A stretch of 20,910 nt of DNA from an uncultured Sphingomonadales bacterium (GCA_903893935.1 CAITOD010000712.1:1-20910), one strand, 5' to 3'; shown: positions 7,750-16,056, counted from the first letter of the stretch. Notes: generated from the letters alone by a model not told the origin. Program-made: numbers and translations.

Positions 7750-8504
7750 GCGCTCGTACCAGTCAGTTCGTTGATCACCGGCAGCGCGAACACCATCGCG
7801 TGGATCCCCATGCTCGACACCAGCCGCGCCACATCGAGCACTTCGTCGACCGTCGCACCATGCATCAGGGCCGCCCGCGCATGCAGCCGCGCACCGGTTG
7901 CGTTCAGCTGGGTGCATTGCACATGGACCGACAGCGAAATCAGATGTGCTTCTTTCGCGGTCAGCACGGCAGGGGCACCCTGCAACGGCGCATTCGCAAA
8001 ATCGAGCCAGCGGGCGTGAAACGCGGGATCGAACCCGATCCCCGTGTCAAAGGCATCGTCAACATCGCCAAACAATGCAGCATGATCGGCGCGGACTGCC
8101 TCGACAGCAGGCATGTCGGGGCGCTCAAGTGCGCAATCCGCCACGGCCCCGGCAGCAATGACGTAGGAATGAAACCCCATCGCACTGACCGTGGCGACAA
8201 CGGCCATCAGCTCGTCGCGCGTCGCGCCCAAAGCCAGCGCCTGGCGGGCATGGTTGCGCAGGCCCTTTTCAAACATGTGCGTCGGCGTGCAATTGGTCGC
8301 GACATAGATCAGCTCGCGGAACTTGGGGCTCAACGTGCCCCGATCGGCAACATAGGCCGAAAATTCCAGGTAAGCCGCAACATAGGCCGGTGAATAGGCC
8401 AGCATGGCTTCCCAATCGTCATTCCAGTGGCCGCGACGGCGCTTGAACGCCTCGCGCACCGACGCCGGATCGGGGCCCCCTTCCGGCGTTTGCAACGGGT
8501 CCAT
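7746..8504 (-). CDS. CMD-family protein with two tandem CMD domains
   Basis: A 252-aa protein containing two carboxymuconolactone-decarboxylase-like helical domains. The first (about 30-115) includes KFRELIYVATNCTPTHMFEKG. The second (about 160-245) includes EAHLISLSVHVQCTQLNATG. Each is followed by an ARxAL.xGAT.(D)E segment, which shows the internal repeat. Cysteines occur singly, not as CxxC, so no AhpD-type disulfide centre is visible. The gene starts three bases after the stop of the oxygenase gene, with no obvious ribosome site, so translation is probably coupled. The function is unknown; in clusters of this kind such proteins are suspected of handling lactones or unstable ring-cleavage products. 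Confidence 0.82.
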   Translation of the reverse strand: MDPLQTPEGGPDPASVREAFKRRRGHWNDDWEAMLAYSPAYVAAYLEFSAYVADRGTLSPKFRELIYVATNCTPTHMFEKGLRNHARQALALGATRDELMAVVATVSAMGFHSYVIAAGAVADCALERPDMPAVEAVRADHAALFGDVDDAFDTGIGFDPAFHARWLDFANAPLQGAPAVLTAKEAHLISLSVHVQCTQLNATGARLHARAALMHGATVDEVLDVARLVSSMGIHAMVFALPVINELTGTSA

Positions 8505-8507
8505 CGG

Positions 8508-9728
8508 TCAGAACGGAGTCAGCGGCGACATGCCGAAGTGCAACCGCGCCGCGTTCACCGCCGTGCGCGACTTCTGCTGCACAAAATGGGTCTTTTGCAC
8601 GCTGGCGTCACGATATATCCGCGCAAGCATCGAATCCTTGGCGCCAATGCTCGTCCCGGCGGTGGTGAAGATGATCTCCAGCGCATCCCAGGCCAGCCGG
8701 CACGCCTCTTGCGCCGCAACAAACAGCCGCCGGTCGGTTTCTTCGCTGAATTCGCCGCCCGTGATCGGATCGGCCGAGCACGCTTCGACATAGCGCTCGG
8801 TGATTTTGAGCAGCAGCGCTTCGGCCGCGTCAATCTTGCCTTGCGCATCGCCGAAATACTGCTGAAATTCGTGGCTTTCAAACAGCGGAATACGCGGCGG
8901 AAAGCGCATTGCCTTGGTGCGGCAGATCTCTTCGTACAGATCGAGCGCGCCTTTGACAGTGCCGATCACCACTGCGCCCAGCTCGATCAGAAAATACGAA
9001 CCTTTGCGTCCGCTGTACATCGGATTGGCGTGCACCGCATTGGTGCTTTTGGCCTGCCACATCGCCATGGGCGCGGTGCGATATTCCGGAATGTACAAGT
9101 CCTTGACCACGACCTGGCGCGAACCGGTGCCTTGCATGCCGATCATCCGCCAGTTGTTGACGATCGTGCAATCCTCCCGATCGACCAGCATCAGCCGGGC
9201 GGTCATCGACCCGTCTTCGTTGGGGCAAAGCCCGCTGACCATCACATGGGTCGAAACATCGCAGCCCGATGCGTAGTCCCAGCTGCCACTCACACGATAG
9301 CCGGCGCCTTCGCGCTTCACCGGCACGGGCGATCCGACCGACGGGCAGCGATAATCGCCATCGGCGCCATAGGCTTCGATCTGGGCATTGACGTCGAAAT
9401 CGGCCAGCATGATCGGATGGCCTGAAACCAGCGCCAGCACCCATGCGCTCGACGGGCAACCGCGCGCAATTTCCATCATCACCTGCACATACGTTGGCAG
9501 GCTGAACTCATAGCCGCCAAAGCTGCGCGGCTGAACAATCCGATAGAAACCGGCGTCAAGGAATTCCTGGTTGGTTTCATCCAGCAGTCGCCCGGCTTCT
9601 TCGGTCTGCGCCTGCCGCGACCGCAAAGTCGGGATCATCGCCTTGGCGCGCGCAAGCATAGCCTCAGGGGTCAGTCCCGGTTCGGGAGGTAGGAGGGTTA
9701 CCTTGGTACGCACCTCTGCCATGGACAT
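8508..9728 (-). CDS. Flavin-dependent monooxygenase, oxygenase component (acyl-CoA dehydrogenase fold, HsaA/group D type)
   Basis: A 406-aa oxygenase of two-component flavin monooxygenases, which use reduced flavin supplied by a separate reductase to hydroxylate phenols. Family features include an N-terminal helical domain with LRSRQAQTEEAGRLLDE and AGFYRIVQPRSFGGYE, a central beta domain with YRVSGSWDYASGCD and GTGSRQVVVKDLYIP, and a C-terminal helical bundle. These resemble HsaA (steroid 3-HSA hydroxylase), HpaH/C2 4-hydroxyphenylacetate hydroxylase and the resorcinol hydroxylase GraA. The start at 9728 has GAGG upstream; ATG at 9722 is an alternative. The open frame continues to 9950 but that stretch is promoter. 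The likely partner reductase is the gene at 19878-20369. A possible job is ortho-hydroxylation of resorcinol or hydroquinone to hydroxyquinol, by inference. Confidence 0.87.
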   Translation of the reverse strand: MSMAEVRTKVTLLPPEPGLTPEAMLARAKAMIPTLRSRQAQTEEAGRLLDETNQEFLDAGFYRIVQPRSFGGYEFSLPTYVQVMMEIARGCPSSAWVLALVSGHPIMLADFDVNAQIEAYGADGDYRCPSVGSPVPVKREGAGYRVSGSWDYASGCDVSTHVMVSGLCPNEDGSMTARLMLVDREDCTIVNNWRMIGMQGTGSRQVVVKDLYIPEYRTAPMAMWQAKSTNAVHANPMYSGRKGSYFLIELGAVVIGTVKGALDLYEEICRTKAMRFPPRIPLFESHEFQQYFGDAQGKIDAAEALLLKITERYVEACSADPITGGEFSEETDRRLFVAAQEACRLAWDALEIIFTTAGTSIGAKDSMLARIYRDASVQKTHFVQQKSRTAVNAARLHFGMSPLTPF

Positions 9729-9961
9729 GGAATGCCTCGTTTGTTGTGAGCGGCTTGCATGACACAAGCGAACGCAGTGTTGGTTGCGCCATCCGCATGA
9801 CGAACCGCAACTGGCGACCCCCGCGCGTCCGGTTGGCGTACAAAGAGGCCGTACACCAACCGGACGGATTTGGGTGTAGGGCTGTTGATTGAATGACCTT
9901 GGCCTAACCGGGCAGGGTGCACGCCAGGCATCAGACCTCGCGATCGACACGGGAGAACGCG
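9729..9961. promoter_or_regulatory. Divergent promoter region between the two main operons
   Basis: This 233-bp region separates two operons transcribed outward, so it must hold both promoters. It has no gene of its own. Its main feature is the inverted repeat described separately at 9826-9866. Smaller symmetric elements are GCTTG-N7-CAAGC near 9752-9768 and GTTGCG at 9783-9788 with CGCAAC at 9806-9811. I cannot place -35 and -10 hexamers reliably. Ribosome sites are GAGG before the minus-strand ATG at 9728 and GGGAGA before the plus-strand ATG at 9962. Confidence 0.6.
9826..9866. promoter_or_regulatory. 16-bp inverted repeat, candidate shared operator
   Basis: The left arm CGTCCGGTTGGCGTAC (9826-9841) and the right arm GTACACCAACCGGACG (9851-9866) are reverse complements at 15 of 16 positions, with a 9-base spacer. 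The centre (9846) is almost equidistant from the two start codons, about 118 and 116 bases away. A terminator is not expected between divergent promoters and there is no T-tract. A binding site for a dimeric regulator controlling both operons is therefore the simplest reading; the local regulator at 250 is one candidate. A leader-RNA hairpin is the alternative. Confidence 0.6.
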
Positions 9962-11188
9962 ATGAATGTAGCAGCTGTGGCAGGCGGCCAGATGCGCAGT
10001 GCCAATCAGAAATGGCGGATCCTTGCCGCCTGCGCGAGCATCCTGTGCATCAATGCGGCGTTCCCGATCTATGGCGCCAGCGTCGTCAACACGGCCATGG
10101 TCACCGCCATGAAGCTCGACCGCAGCATGCTGGGCCTGCTGGTGACGGCCAACATGCTGATCACCGGGACGACCGCGCCTTTGATGGGTGCCGCAGTGAG
10201 CCGCTTTGGATCGCAGCGGACATTGATTGGCGGCTGCGCTGCGATGATCATCGGATCGCTGGTCATGGCATATCTGGTCCACGGGCCGTTGCAGGCGGTT
10301 GCTGCGTTTGGCCTGTTCATCGGGCTGGCGATGAGCGCGGGCGGGTTCATTGCCAATCAGGCCTGTGTCGCGGGCTGGTTTGTCGACAACCAGGCTCGCC
10401 CGTTTGCCATTCTCTACGCCACGATGGGCGCAGGCGGATTTGTGGCAGCGCCGCTCATCAGCGAAGTGGTCGCGCGGTCTCACGACTGGAGCGCGGGCTG
10501 GCTGGTGTTTACGGTGATGGGCGCGATCGCGCTCGCCCTTGCGGTGCTGGTCGTGCGCGATCCGCCAAGCACCGGCGCGCCGGTTGAATTTGGCCCTCCG
10601 GGAGGCGGGACGGGCGATGGCAGCCTGAAATCGCCCCAGATCTGGCTGGTCATCTTTTGCATGATGGTCGCCGGCGCCGGCAGCGCGCTGTATATCGCGC
10701 ACGGGCTGGCGATGTTGCAGGATTATGGTCACGCGCCGATCGACGCCGCGTGGTCGATGTCGCTGATGGCGGCATCGACGCTGATCGGCAATTTCCTGAT
10801 TGGCGCGTTTGGCCAGCGGGCCGGCCTTCGCCGTAGCCTGGCCGGGGGCAGCATCATCTATGGCATCGGGCTGCTGCTGCTGGCCAATGCGCACAACACC
10901 GCCATGTTCTATGCTTATCCGGTGGTGCTGGGCGCGGGTTTCGGCGTGGTGCAAGTCGGCGCGATGGCCTTGCTCAGTAAATGCACCGCGGCCAACCGGT
11001 TTGCCGCCATCTCGGGCGTCGCGATTTCACTGCAGACGGTCGCCAGCGCCGCCACGCCGTTCATCGGTGGCTGGCTGTATGACCACAGCCACACGTACAT
11101 TCCTCTGACCGGCACGATGATCGCGCTCAACATGGCGGCGGCGGGGCTGTTGCTGCTCGCTAAGCGCCTGTTTCCGCAAGGCGCGTGA
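9962..11188 (+). CDS. Major facilitator superfamily transporter (first of two)
   Basis: A 408-aa inner-membrane secondary transporter with about 12 hydrophobic segments, for example LAACASILCINAAFPIYG, AAVAAFGLFIGLAMSAGGF-like helices and GIGLLLLANAH. The loop after the second helix, SRFGSQRTLIGG, is a relaxed form of MFS motif A. The fold resembles the oxalate/formate and monocarboxylate type of MFS rather than the aromatic acid:H+ symporter type. GGGAGA precedes the ATG at 9962. It is the first gene of the operon, and the next transporter follows directly. Likely role: uptake of the aromatic substrate or movement of an organic-acid intermediate; the substrate is unknown. Confidence 0.87.
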   Translation: MNVAAVAGGQMRSANQKWRILAACASILCINAAFPIYGASVVNTAMVTAMKLDRSMLGLLVTANMLITGTTAPLMGAAVSRFGSQRTLIGGCAAMIIGSLVMAYLVHGPLQAVAAFGLFIGLAMSAGGFIANQACVAGWFVDNQARPFAILYATMGAGGFVAAPLISEVVARSHDWSAGWLVFTVMGAIALALAVLVVRDPPSTGAPVEFGPPGGGTGDGSLKSPQIWLVIFCMMVAGAGSALYIAHGLAMLQDYGHAPIDAAWSMSLMAASTLIGNFLIGAFGQRAGLRRSLAGGSIIYGIGLLLLANAHNTAMFYAYPVVLGAGFGVVQVGAMALLSKCTAANRFAAISGVAISLQTVASAATPFIGGWLYDHSHTYIPLTGTMIALNMAAAGLLLLAKRLFPQGA

Positions 11189-12588
11189 CCGCAAGCCTGG
11201 CTTTCAACACAAGACGATCGGTGGGGCAGGACATGGCAGCGCAAATGAACGAAGTGGCAGGCCTGGCAGGCTGGACACCGGCTTATGAACGCCGGGCGGT
11301 GGCCCTGCTGACGCTCGGGTTCGGCCTGGTTGGCCTCGATCGCTGGATCATTGCCCCGCTGGCGCCCAGCATGATCGCCGATCTTGGCATGAGCCCGCAA
11401 CAGATCAACAACCTGATCGCTGCACTTGGTGTAACCTGGGGCGTGGCGGCGGTGCTGATGGGCGGACTGTCCGACCGGATCGGGCGCAAGAAAGTGCTGA
11501 TCCCGGCTCTGCTGGCATTTTCCTTGCTGTCCAGCCTGTCGGGCGTTGCCGCCGGGTTTGCCACTTTGCTGTTTGCGCGCGGGTTGATGGGCGTGGCTGA
11601 AGGCGCATTCTGCCCGACCAGCTTTGCCTCGACCGCCGAAGCATCGCGCCCGTCGCGCCGCGGGTTCAACCAGGGGTTGCAGCAAAGCGCGTTTGCGCTG
11701 TTCGGCCTGGGCTTCGGGCCGATCCTTGCCACACAGATGCTCTCGGCCGTATCGTGGCGCGTGGTATTCATGCTGGTGGCAGTGCCCGGGCTGTTGCTGA
11801 CCGTGGCCTTGTGGCGCGTGATCCGCGAGCCCGATTTCATCACCCGGCCTGCTGCCGAACGGCCGGACGCCGCGAAAGCAGACAAAGCCAACTGGCGCGA
11901 CTTGTTCGCGCATCGCAATGTAGGCTTGGCCATGGTCGGGCTGTTTTGCGCGATGTGCGGCATTTTCGTGCTGAGCGCCAATATCCCGATCTATCTGACC
12001 GGGTACCTGCATTTGTCCTCAGGCGAGATGGGACTGGTTACGTCTGCGATCGGCTTCGGCGGGTTTGTCGGCCAATGGGGCCTGCCCGCGGCATCGGACC
12101 GGATCGGCCGGCGCGCAGCGGGGATCATCGGGTTTGTGCTGGGCGCGGTGCTGCTGTTTGGCTTCATGCAAGTCGGGGCCAATATCCCGCTACTGTTCGC
12201 TCTGCTGTTCGCGTCATGCGCCTTCAGCTTTGGTTTGCTGTCGCTGTTGACTGGCCCGGTTGCAACCGAGGCAGCCCCCCTGGGGCGGATATCATCAACC
12301 GCTGGGCTCATCATCGGCGCAGGCGAGATTTTCGGTGGCGGCCTTGCGCTGGTTGTTGCCGGGGTCGTGATTAGCCAATTCGGCATTGCAGCCATGTTGT
12401 ATTTGGCGCTTGGCGGGCTGCTGCTCGGCGGTGTGCTGATGCTGTTTCTTGAGGAAACCGCACCGATGGTCATTGGGCACAAAAAGCCGTCGACCTCTGA
12501 TGAAAATGACGAAATCCTGTCGCGTGAAGTAAGGATCGCCAGAATAGTTGATGCCATCGAAACTGTTAATGCAAGGCAATTCCCTTGA
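11185..12588 (+). CDS. Major facilitator superfamily transporter (second), aromatic-acid symporter-like
   Basis: A 467-aa inner-membrane transporter with about 12 transmembrane segments. A clear motif A, GGLSDRIGRKKVL, follows helix 2 and a second copy, SDRIGRRAAGI, lies between the two halves. An Asp in the first helix region (GLDRWIIAPLAPSM) resembles the aromatic acid:H+ symporter family (PcaK/BenK-like). GTG at 11185 overlaps the previous stop as GTGA; ATG at 11233 (451 aa) after GGGGCAGG is an equally possible start. The end overlaps the hydroxyquinol dioxygenase start by four bases. The C-terminal tail after the last helix is hydrophilic (about 45 residues). Proposed role: uptake of the growth substrate. 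Confidence 0.87.
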   Translation: MTASLAFNTRRSVGQDMAAQMNEVAGLAGWTPAYERRAVALLTLGFGLVGLDRWIIAPLAPSMIADLGMSPQQINNLIAALGVTWGVAAVLMGGLSDRIGRKKVLIPALLAFSLLSSLSGVAAGFATLLFARGLMGVAEGAFCPTSFASTAEASRPSRRGFNQGLQQSAFALFGLGFGPILATQMLSAVSWRVVFMLVAVPGLLLTVALWRVIREPDFITRPAAERPDAAKADKANWRDLFAHRNVGLAMVGLFCAMCGIFVLSANIPIYLTGYLHLSSGEMGLVTSAIGFGGFVGQWGLPAASDRIGRRAAGIIGFVLGAVLLFGFMQVGANIPLLFALLFASCAFSFGLLSLLTGPVATEAAPLGRISSTAGLIIGAGEIFGGGLALVVAGVVISQFGIAAMLYLALGGLLLGGVLMLFLEETAPMVIGHKKPSTSDENDEILSREVRIARIVDAIETVNARQFP

Positions 12589-13445
12589 AGTACGAGACTG
12601 AATCCAGCCTGACCGCAGCGGTCACCGCCCAGTTCGCAAAAACGCCTGATCCGCGTCTGCGCGAAATCCTGCTTGCTCTGACCAGCCACTTGCACGCCTT
12701 CGCTCGCGAAACCGCACTGACGATCGAGGAATGGTCACAAGGTATCGAATTTATCACCCGTACCGGGCACATGTGCCAGGGTGGCCGCCAGGAATTCATC
12801 CTGTTGTCCGACGTGCTGGGCCTGTCGATGCTGGTCGATGCGATCGAACATCGCACGCAAAGCAGTGCGACCGATTCAACCGTGCTGGGGCCGTTCTTTG
12901 TCGATGATGCCCCGACCCGGCTCAATGGCGCGGATATCGGCGCAGGGTTGGCGGGCGATCTGCTGCTCGTCACTGCGGCGGTCACGGGCACCGACGGCCA
13001 ACCTCTGGCCGATGCCGATGTGGTTGTCTGGCAATGCGACGAACACGGCCGCTATGACATCCAGTATCCGGGGCGCGACGGCTATTTTCTGCGCGGCCGG
13101 TTTCGCACCGATGCGCGAGGGCTTGTTCAATTCTGGTCGATCGTCCCCCCGGCTTATCCGATCCCCGATGACGGGCCGGTCGGCGATCTGTTGACAGCGT
13201 CGGGCCGCCATCCGTGGCGCCCGGCGCATGTGCATTTTCACATCGCTGCCGCCGGCCACCGCTCGCTGGTGACGCACTTGTTCGTGGCGGGCGAGGATTA
13301 TCTCGATTCCGATGTGGTGTTCGGCGTGAAACCATCGCTGATCGTCGATCTGGTGCCGCATGGACCCGGCACCGCGCCCGACGGGCGGGTCTGCCCCAAC
13401 GGCTGGAAGTCGCTCGACCACCCATTTCAATTGGCCGCGCTCTGA
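12585..13445 (+). CDS. Hydroxyquinol 1,2-dioxygenase (intradiol)
   Basis: Fe(III)-dependent intradiol ring-cleavage enzyme converting hydroxyquinol (1,2,4-trihydroxybenzene) to maleylacetate. At 286 aa it matches the family length. The N-terminal helical dimerisation domain (about 1-100) ends in [14 protein letters not shown]. The catalytic beta domain carries the four iron ligands Y157 (GRYDIQ), Y191 ([13 protein letters not shown]), H215 and H217 (RPAHVHFHI). [12 protein letters not shown] and the [10 protein letters not shown] block are characteristic of hydroxyquinol rather than catechol enzymes. The start is TTG at 12585, overlapping the transporter stop as TTGA, with AAGG eight bases upstream and no in-frame ATG nearby. 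Homologues carry names such as chqB, graB or pnpG. The next gene encodes a CoA-transferase subunit of the same pathway. Confidence 0.93.
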   Translation: MKYETESSLTAAVTAQFAKTPDPRLREILLALTSHLHAFARETALTIEEWSQGIEFITRTGHMCQGGRQEFILLSDVLGLSMLVDAIEHRTQSSATDSTVLGPFFVDDAPTRLNGADIGAGLAGDLLLVTAAVTGTDGQPLADADVVVWQCDEHGRYDIQYPGRDGYFLRGRFRTDARGLVQFWSIVPPAYPIPDDGPVGDLLTASGRHPWRPAHVHFHIAAAGHRSLVTHLFVAGEDYLDSDVVFGVKPSLIVDLVPHGPGTAPDGRVCPNGWKSLDHPFQLAAL

Positions 13446-13485
13446 TCGTCGCCACCCACCCCGCACAAGCGAGTTTCACCCGGCC

Positions 13486-14199
13486 ATGTCCTCCAAAATC
13501 TACCCCTCGCCAGCCGCCGCGCTCGAAAATCTGCTGTTCGACGGCATGACGATCATGTCGGGCGGATTTGGCCTGGTTGGCAATCCCGAAAGCCTGATCC
13601 CCGAGATTCGCGCCGCCGGCGTGCGCGATTTGACCGTAATCTCCAACAATGCGGGTGCCGACGGCTTTGGCCTGTGGATGCTGCTGCAAACCCGCCAGAT
13701 CAGCCGGATGATCGCCTCGTACATCGGCGACAACAAGCTGTTCGAAGCGCAATATCTGAACGGCGAGCTGAAACTGGAACTCACCCCGCAAGGCACGCTG
13801 GCCGAACGCATCCGCGCCGGCGGCGCGGGCATCCCCGCGTTCTACACCCGCACCGTGGTCGGCACAGTGGTGTCCGAGGGCAAACCGACCGAAATGTTCG
13901 ACTGCTAATTGTATGTGCGCGAAACCTGCATGCGCGCCGACCTTTCGATCATCAAGGCTTGGAAAGCCGACAGCGAAGGCAACCTGGTGTTCCGCAAGAC
14001 CGCGCGCAATTTCAACGCGCCGATGGCCACCGCCGGCAAAGTCACCGTGGTCGAGGTGGACGAGATCGTGGCCGACGGCGCGCTCGATCCCGATGGCGTG
14101 CACGTACCCGGCATCTACATCGATCGCATTGTCAAAAGCACGATTGCGGAACGCCGGATCGAAAAACTGACCACCCGTCCCCGTCCGGAGGAAATCTGA
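13486..14199 (+). pseudogene. pcaI: 3-oxoadipate CoA-transferase subunit A, interrupted by an in-frame TAA
   Basis: The alpha subunit of 3-oxoacid (3-oxoadipate:succinyl-CoA) CoA-transferase, recognisable from its start at 13486 to the TGA at 14197-14199. The glycine-rich CoA-binding segment [10 protein letters not shown] is at residues 26-35. At codon 141 (13906-13908) a TAA interrupts the frame: the sequence reads EMFDC-stop-LYVRET, where relatives read FDG, then two residues, then YVRET. Because the same frame resumes with [28 protein letters not shown], this is a substitution-type nonsense change, not a frameshift. About 140 of 237 codons precede the stop. Possible explanations are a sequencing error, a real null allele or a split gene with re-initiation. 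Subunit B downstream is intact and overlaps its TGA. Confidence 0.85.
13909..14199 (+). CDS. C-terminal portion of CoA-transferase subunit A, possible re-initiation product
   Basis: Immediately after the TAA the same frame is open for 96 codons and encodes the intact C-terminal part of the CoA-transferase alpha subunit ([19 protein letters not shown], then [10 protein letters not shown] and [11 protein letters not shown]). Possible starts are TTG at 13909, which directly abuts the stop, GTG at 13915 and ATG at 13930. None has a clear ribosome site, so expression would depend on translational re-initiation. If made, the two halves might reassemble; otherwise this is only the remnant of the broken gene. 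The end overlaps the start of subunit B (TGATG), which has a strong GGAGGAA. Confidence 0.45.
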   Translation: MYVRETCMRADLSIIKAWKADSEGNLVFRKTARNFNAPMATAGKVTVVEVDEIVADGALDPDGVHVPGIYIDRIVKSTIAERRIEKLTTRPRPEEI

Positions 14200-14849
14200 T
14201 GCCCTGGTCTCGCGACGAAATGGCGGCACGTGCCGCGCGCGAATTGCACGATGGTTATTACGTCAATCTTGGCATTGGCATTCCGACGCTGGTCGCCAAC
14301 CATCTGCCCGCCGGGATCAAGATCACGCTGCAATCGGAAAACGGCATGCTGGGCATGGGCCCGTTCCCCTATCCCGACGAAGTCGATCCAGATCTCGTCA
14401 ATGCCGGCAAACAGACCATCACTGCGCTACCAACATCGACCTATTTCGACAGCGCCCAAAGCTTTGCCATGATCCGCGGCGGGCATATCGATGCCGCCAT
14501 CCTGGGGGCGATGCAAGTGTCGCGCACGGGGGATATCGCCAACTGGACCATTCCAGGCAAAATGGTCAAAGGCATGGGCGGCGCTATGGACCTCGTTTCG
14601 GGGGTCAAGCGTGTGATCGTGATCATGGACCACGTGTCAAAGGATGGCAGCCCCAAGATCCTCGACACATGCGATCTGCCGTTGACCGGCGCTGGTTGCG
14701 TCGCCTTGATCATTACCGACCTCGCTGTGTTTGCGGTGGACCGGGCGACAGGACTAACGCTGATCGAATTGGCACCTGAGACAACTGTGGCGGACGTCAC
14801 CGCCAAGACCGGCTGCGCCTTTGCGGTCGCAATCGCCGATCAGGGCTGA
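14199..14849 (+). CDS. pcaJ: 3-oxoadipate CoA-transferase subunit B
   Basis: Beta subunit of 3-oxoadipate:succinyl-CoA CoA-transferase, 216 aa, which carries the catalytic glutamate. [13 protein letters not shown] is at residues 25-37, and the active-site Glu is E47 in [10 protein letters not shown]. GGxxDAAxLGAMQVSxxGDxANW and the [15 protein letters not shown] block are typical of PcaJ/ScoB proteins. GGAGGAA lies just upstream of the ATG, which shares a base with the TGA of subunit A. The enzyme would activate 3-oxoadipate for thiolysis by the PcaF-type thiolase at the right end of the window. This subunit appears intact even though its partner is interrupted. Confidence 0.92.
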   Translation: MPWSRDEMAARAARELHDGYYVNLGIGIPTLVANHLPAGIKITLQSENGMLGMGPFPYPDEVDPDLVNAGKQTITALPTSTYFDSAQSFAMIRGGHIDAAILGAMQVSRTGDIANWTIPGKMVKGMGGAMDLVSGVKRVIVIMDHVSKDGSPKILDTCDLPLTGAGCVALIITDLAVFAVDRATGLTLIELAPETTVADVTAKTGCAFAVAIADQG

Positions 14850-14872
14850 ACCCGGATGGCAGGAGCAAGGCC

Positions 14873-15934
14873 TTGAACCCGTTCATATATCAATCGCACC
14901 CTGCGCGGGTGCTGTTCGGCCCAGATCGTCTGGATAGCCTGGGCGATGAAATTGTCCGGCTGGGCGCCGGGCGCGCGTTTGTGCTGACGACGCCCGAACA
15001 GGCGGGCGAGGCCGACCGGATTGTCCAACGCATCGGCGCTCTCGCTTGCGGCTCGTTTTGCGGTGCGCGGATGCACACGCCGGTCGATGTGACCGAGGTG
15101 GCGATGGCCGCGGTTGCCGAGGCAGGTGCAGACTGCCTGATCGCGATCGGCGGCGGATCGACCATTGGCCTGGCCAAGGCGATCGCGTTGCGGACCGACT
15201 TGCCTCAGATCGCGATACCGACGACGTATGCGGGATCGGAGGCAACCCCGATCCTCGGCCAGACCGAAAACGGCGTGAAGACCACGCAGACCAGCCCACG
15301 CGTGCTGCCCGAAGTCATCCTCTATGACGTCAATCTGACATTGGGCCTGCCTGCGGCGATGTCGGCCGTTTCGGGCATGAACGCCATCGCCCATGCGGTC
15401 GAAGGGCTCTATTCCGAACAAGCCAATCCGATCATTTCGTTGATCGCACAGGAAGGCATTCGCGCGCTGGCGAGTGCGTTGCCACGCATAAATGCCGCAC
15501 CATTGGACGTGTCCGCCAGGTCCGGCGCGCTTTACGGCGCCTGGCTGTGCGGCACGACGCTGGGCGCGGTGGGCATGGCGCTGCACCACAAGCTTTGTCA
15601 TGCATTGGGCGGCACCTTCGACCTGCCCCATGCGCAAACTCACGCCGTTATCCTGCCGCACGCGCTGGCGTATAACGCGCCCTTTGCCGTCGATGCCGTG
15701 GCCCGAATTGGCACGGCGCTCGGCCGCCCGGATGCAGCGATGGCGCTGTATGGCCTGAACCGGTCGCTCGGCGCACCGACATCGCTGCGCGAGCTCGGCA
15801 TGCCGCAAACGGGCTTGGAAAAGGTGATCGAACTGACTTTTGCCAAGCCATACTGGAATCCAGCCCCGCTCGACGAAGCGCGCCTGCGGACACTGCTGGA
15901 ACGCGCGTGGGAAGGTTTGCCGCCGGCAGCGTAG
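14873..15934 (+). CDS. Maleylacetate reductase
   Basis: NAD(P)H-dependent reductase converting maleylacetate to 3-oxoadipate, 353 aa, iron-containing-alcohol-dehydrogenase superfamily. The N-terminus FIYQSHPARVLFGPD, the nucleotide-binding GGGSTIGLAKA at 93-103 and PTTYAGSEATPILG at 116-129 are hallmarks of maleylacetate reductases (MacA, ClcE, TftE). The C-terminal domain has HHKLCHALGGTFDLPHAQTHAVILPH, the His-rich region that in related dehydrogenases binds metal. The start is TTG at 14873 with AGGAG seven bases upstream; no ATG occurs before conserved sequence. It receives product from both the hydroxyquinol dioxygenase and, via the aldehyde dehydrogenase, the hydroquinone dioxygenase. 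Confidence 0.93.
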   Translation: MNPFIYQSHPARVLFGPDRLDSLGDEIVRLGAGRAFVLTTPEQAGEADRIVQRIGALACGSFCGARMHTPVDVTEVAMAAVAEAGADCLIAIGGGSTIGLAKAIALRTDLPQIAIPTTYAGSEATPILGQTENGVKTTQTSPRVLPEVILYDVNLTLGLPAAMSAVSGMNAIAHAVEGLYSEQANPIISLIAQEGIRALASALPRINAAPLDVSARSGALYGAWLCGTTLGAVGMALHHKLCHALGGTFDLPHAQTHAVILPHALAYNAPFAVDAVARIGTALGRPDAAMALYGLNRSLGAPTSLRELGMPQTGLEKVIELTFAKPYWNPAPLDEARLRTLLERAWEGLPPAA

Positions 15935-16056
15935 GGCACCCGGGGCGAGAGACGCCAGACGGACGGGCCGGCCAAACCCGTTTACACCAAGGGGCAATCA
16001 TTGCGTTATGCGCCGGGCATGGCATCGCCATGATGGCCGACCAAGGATCTCGAATT
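15935..16056. promoter_or_regulatory. 122-bp gap before the hydroquinone dioxygenase genes
   Basis: This is the longest gap inside the plus-strand operon. It contains TACACCAA at 15983-15990, also present in the right arm of the inverted repeat at 9852-9859, and a small hairpin, CATGGC-ATC-GCCATG, at 16018-16032. It may hold an internal promoter, but no clear -35/-10 pair is visible. AAGGA precedes the ATG at 16057. Confidence 0.25.

Noticed and set aside
9729..9950. N-terminal extension of the flavin oxygenase frame
   Set aside because: It would cover the divergent promoter and the inverted repeat; ATG at 9728 has a ribosome site and the conserved protein begins there.
13906..13908. Recoding of the CoA-transferase stop as a special amino acid
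   Set aside because: The codon is TAA; selenocysteine uses TGA and pyrrolysine TAG, and no recoding element is visible.
13674..14198. Long upstream extension of the CoA-transferase B frame
   Set aside because: It overlaps the A subunit in another frame and has no family sequence; ATG at 14199 has a strong GGAGGAA and matches the PcaJ N-terminus.
16018..16032. CATGGC-ATC-GCCATG hairpin as a terminator before hqdA
   Set aside because: The stem is only six base pairs and no T-tract follows; chance is likely in this base composition.
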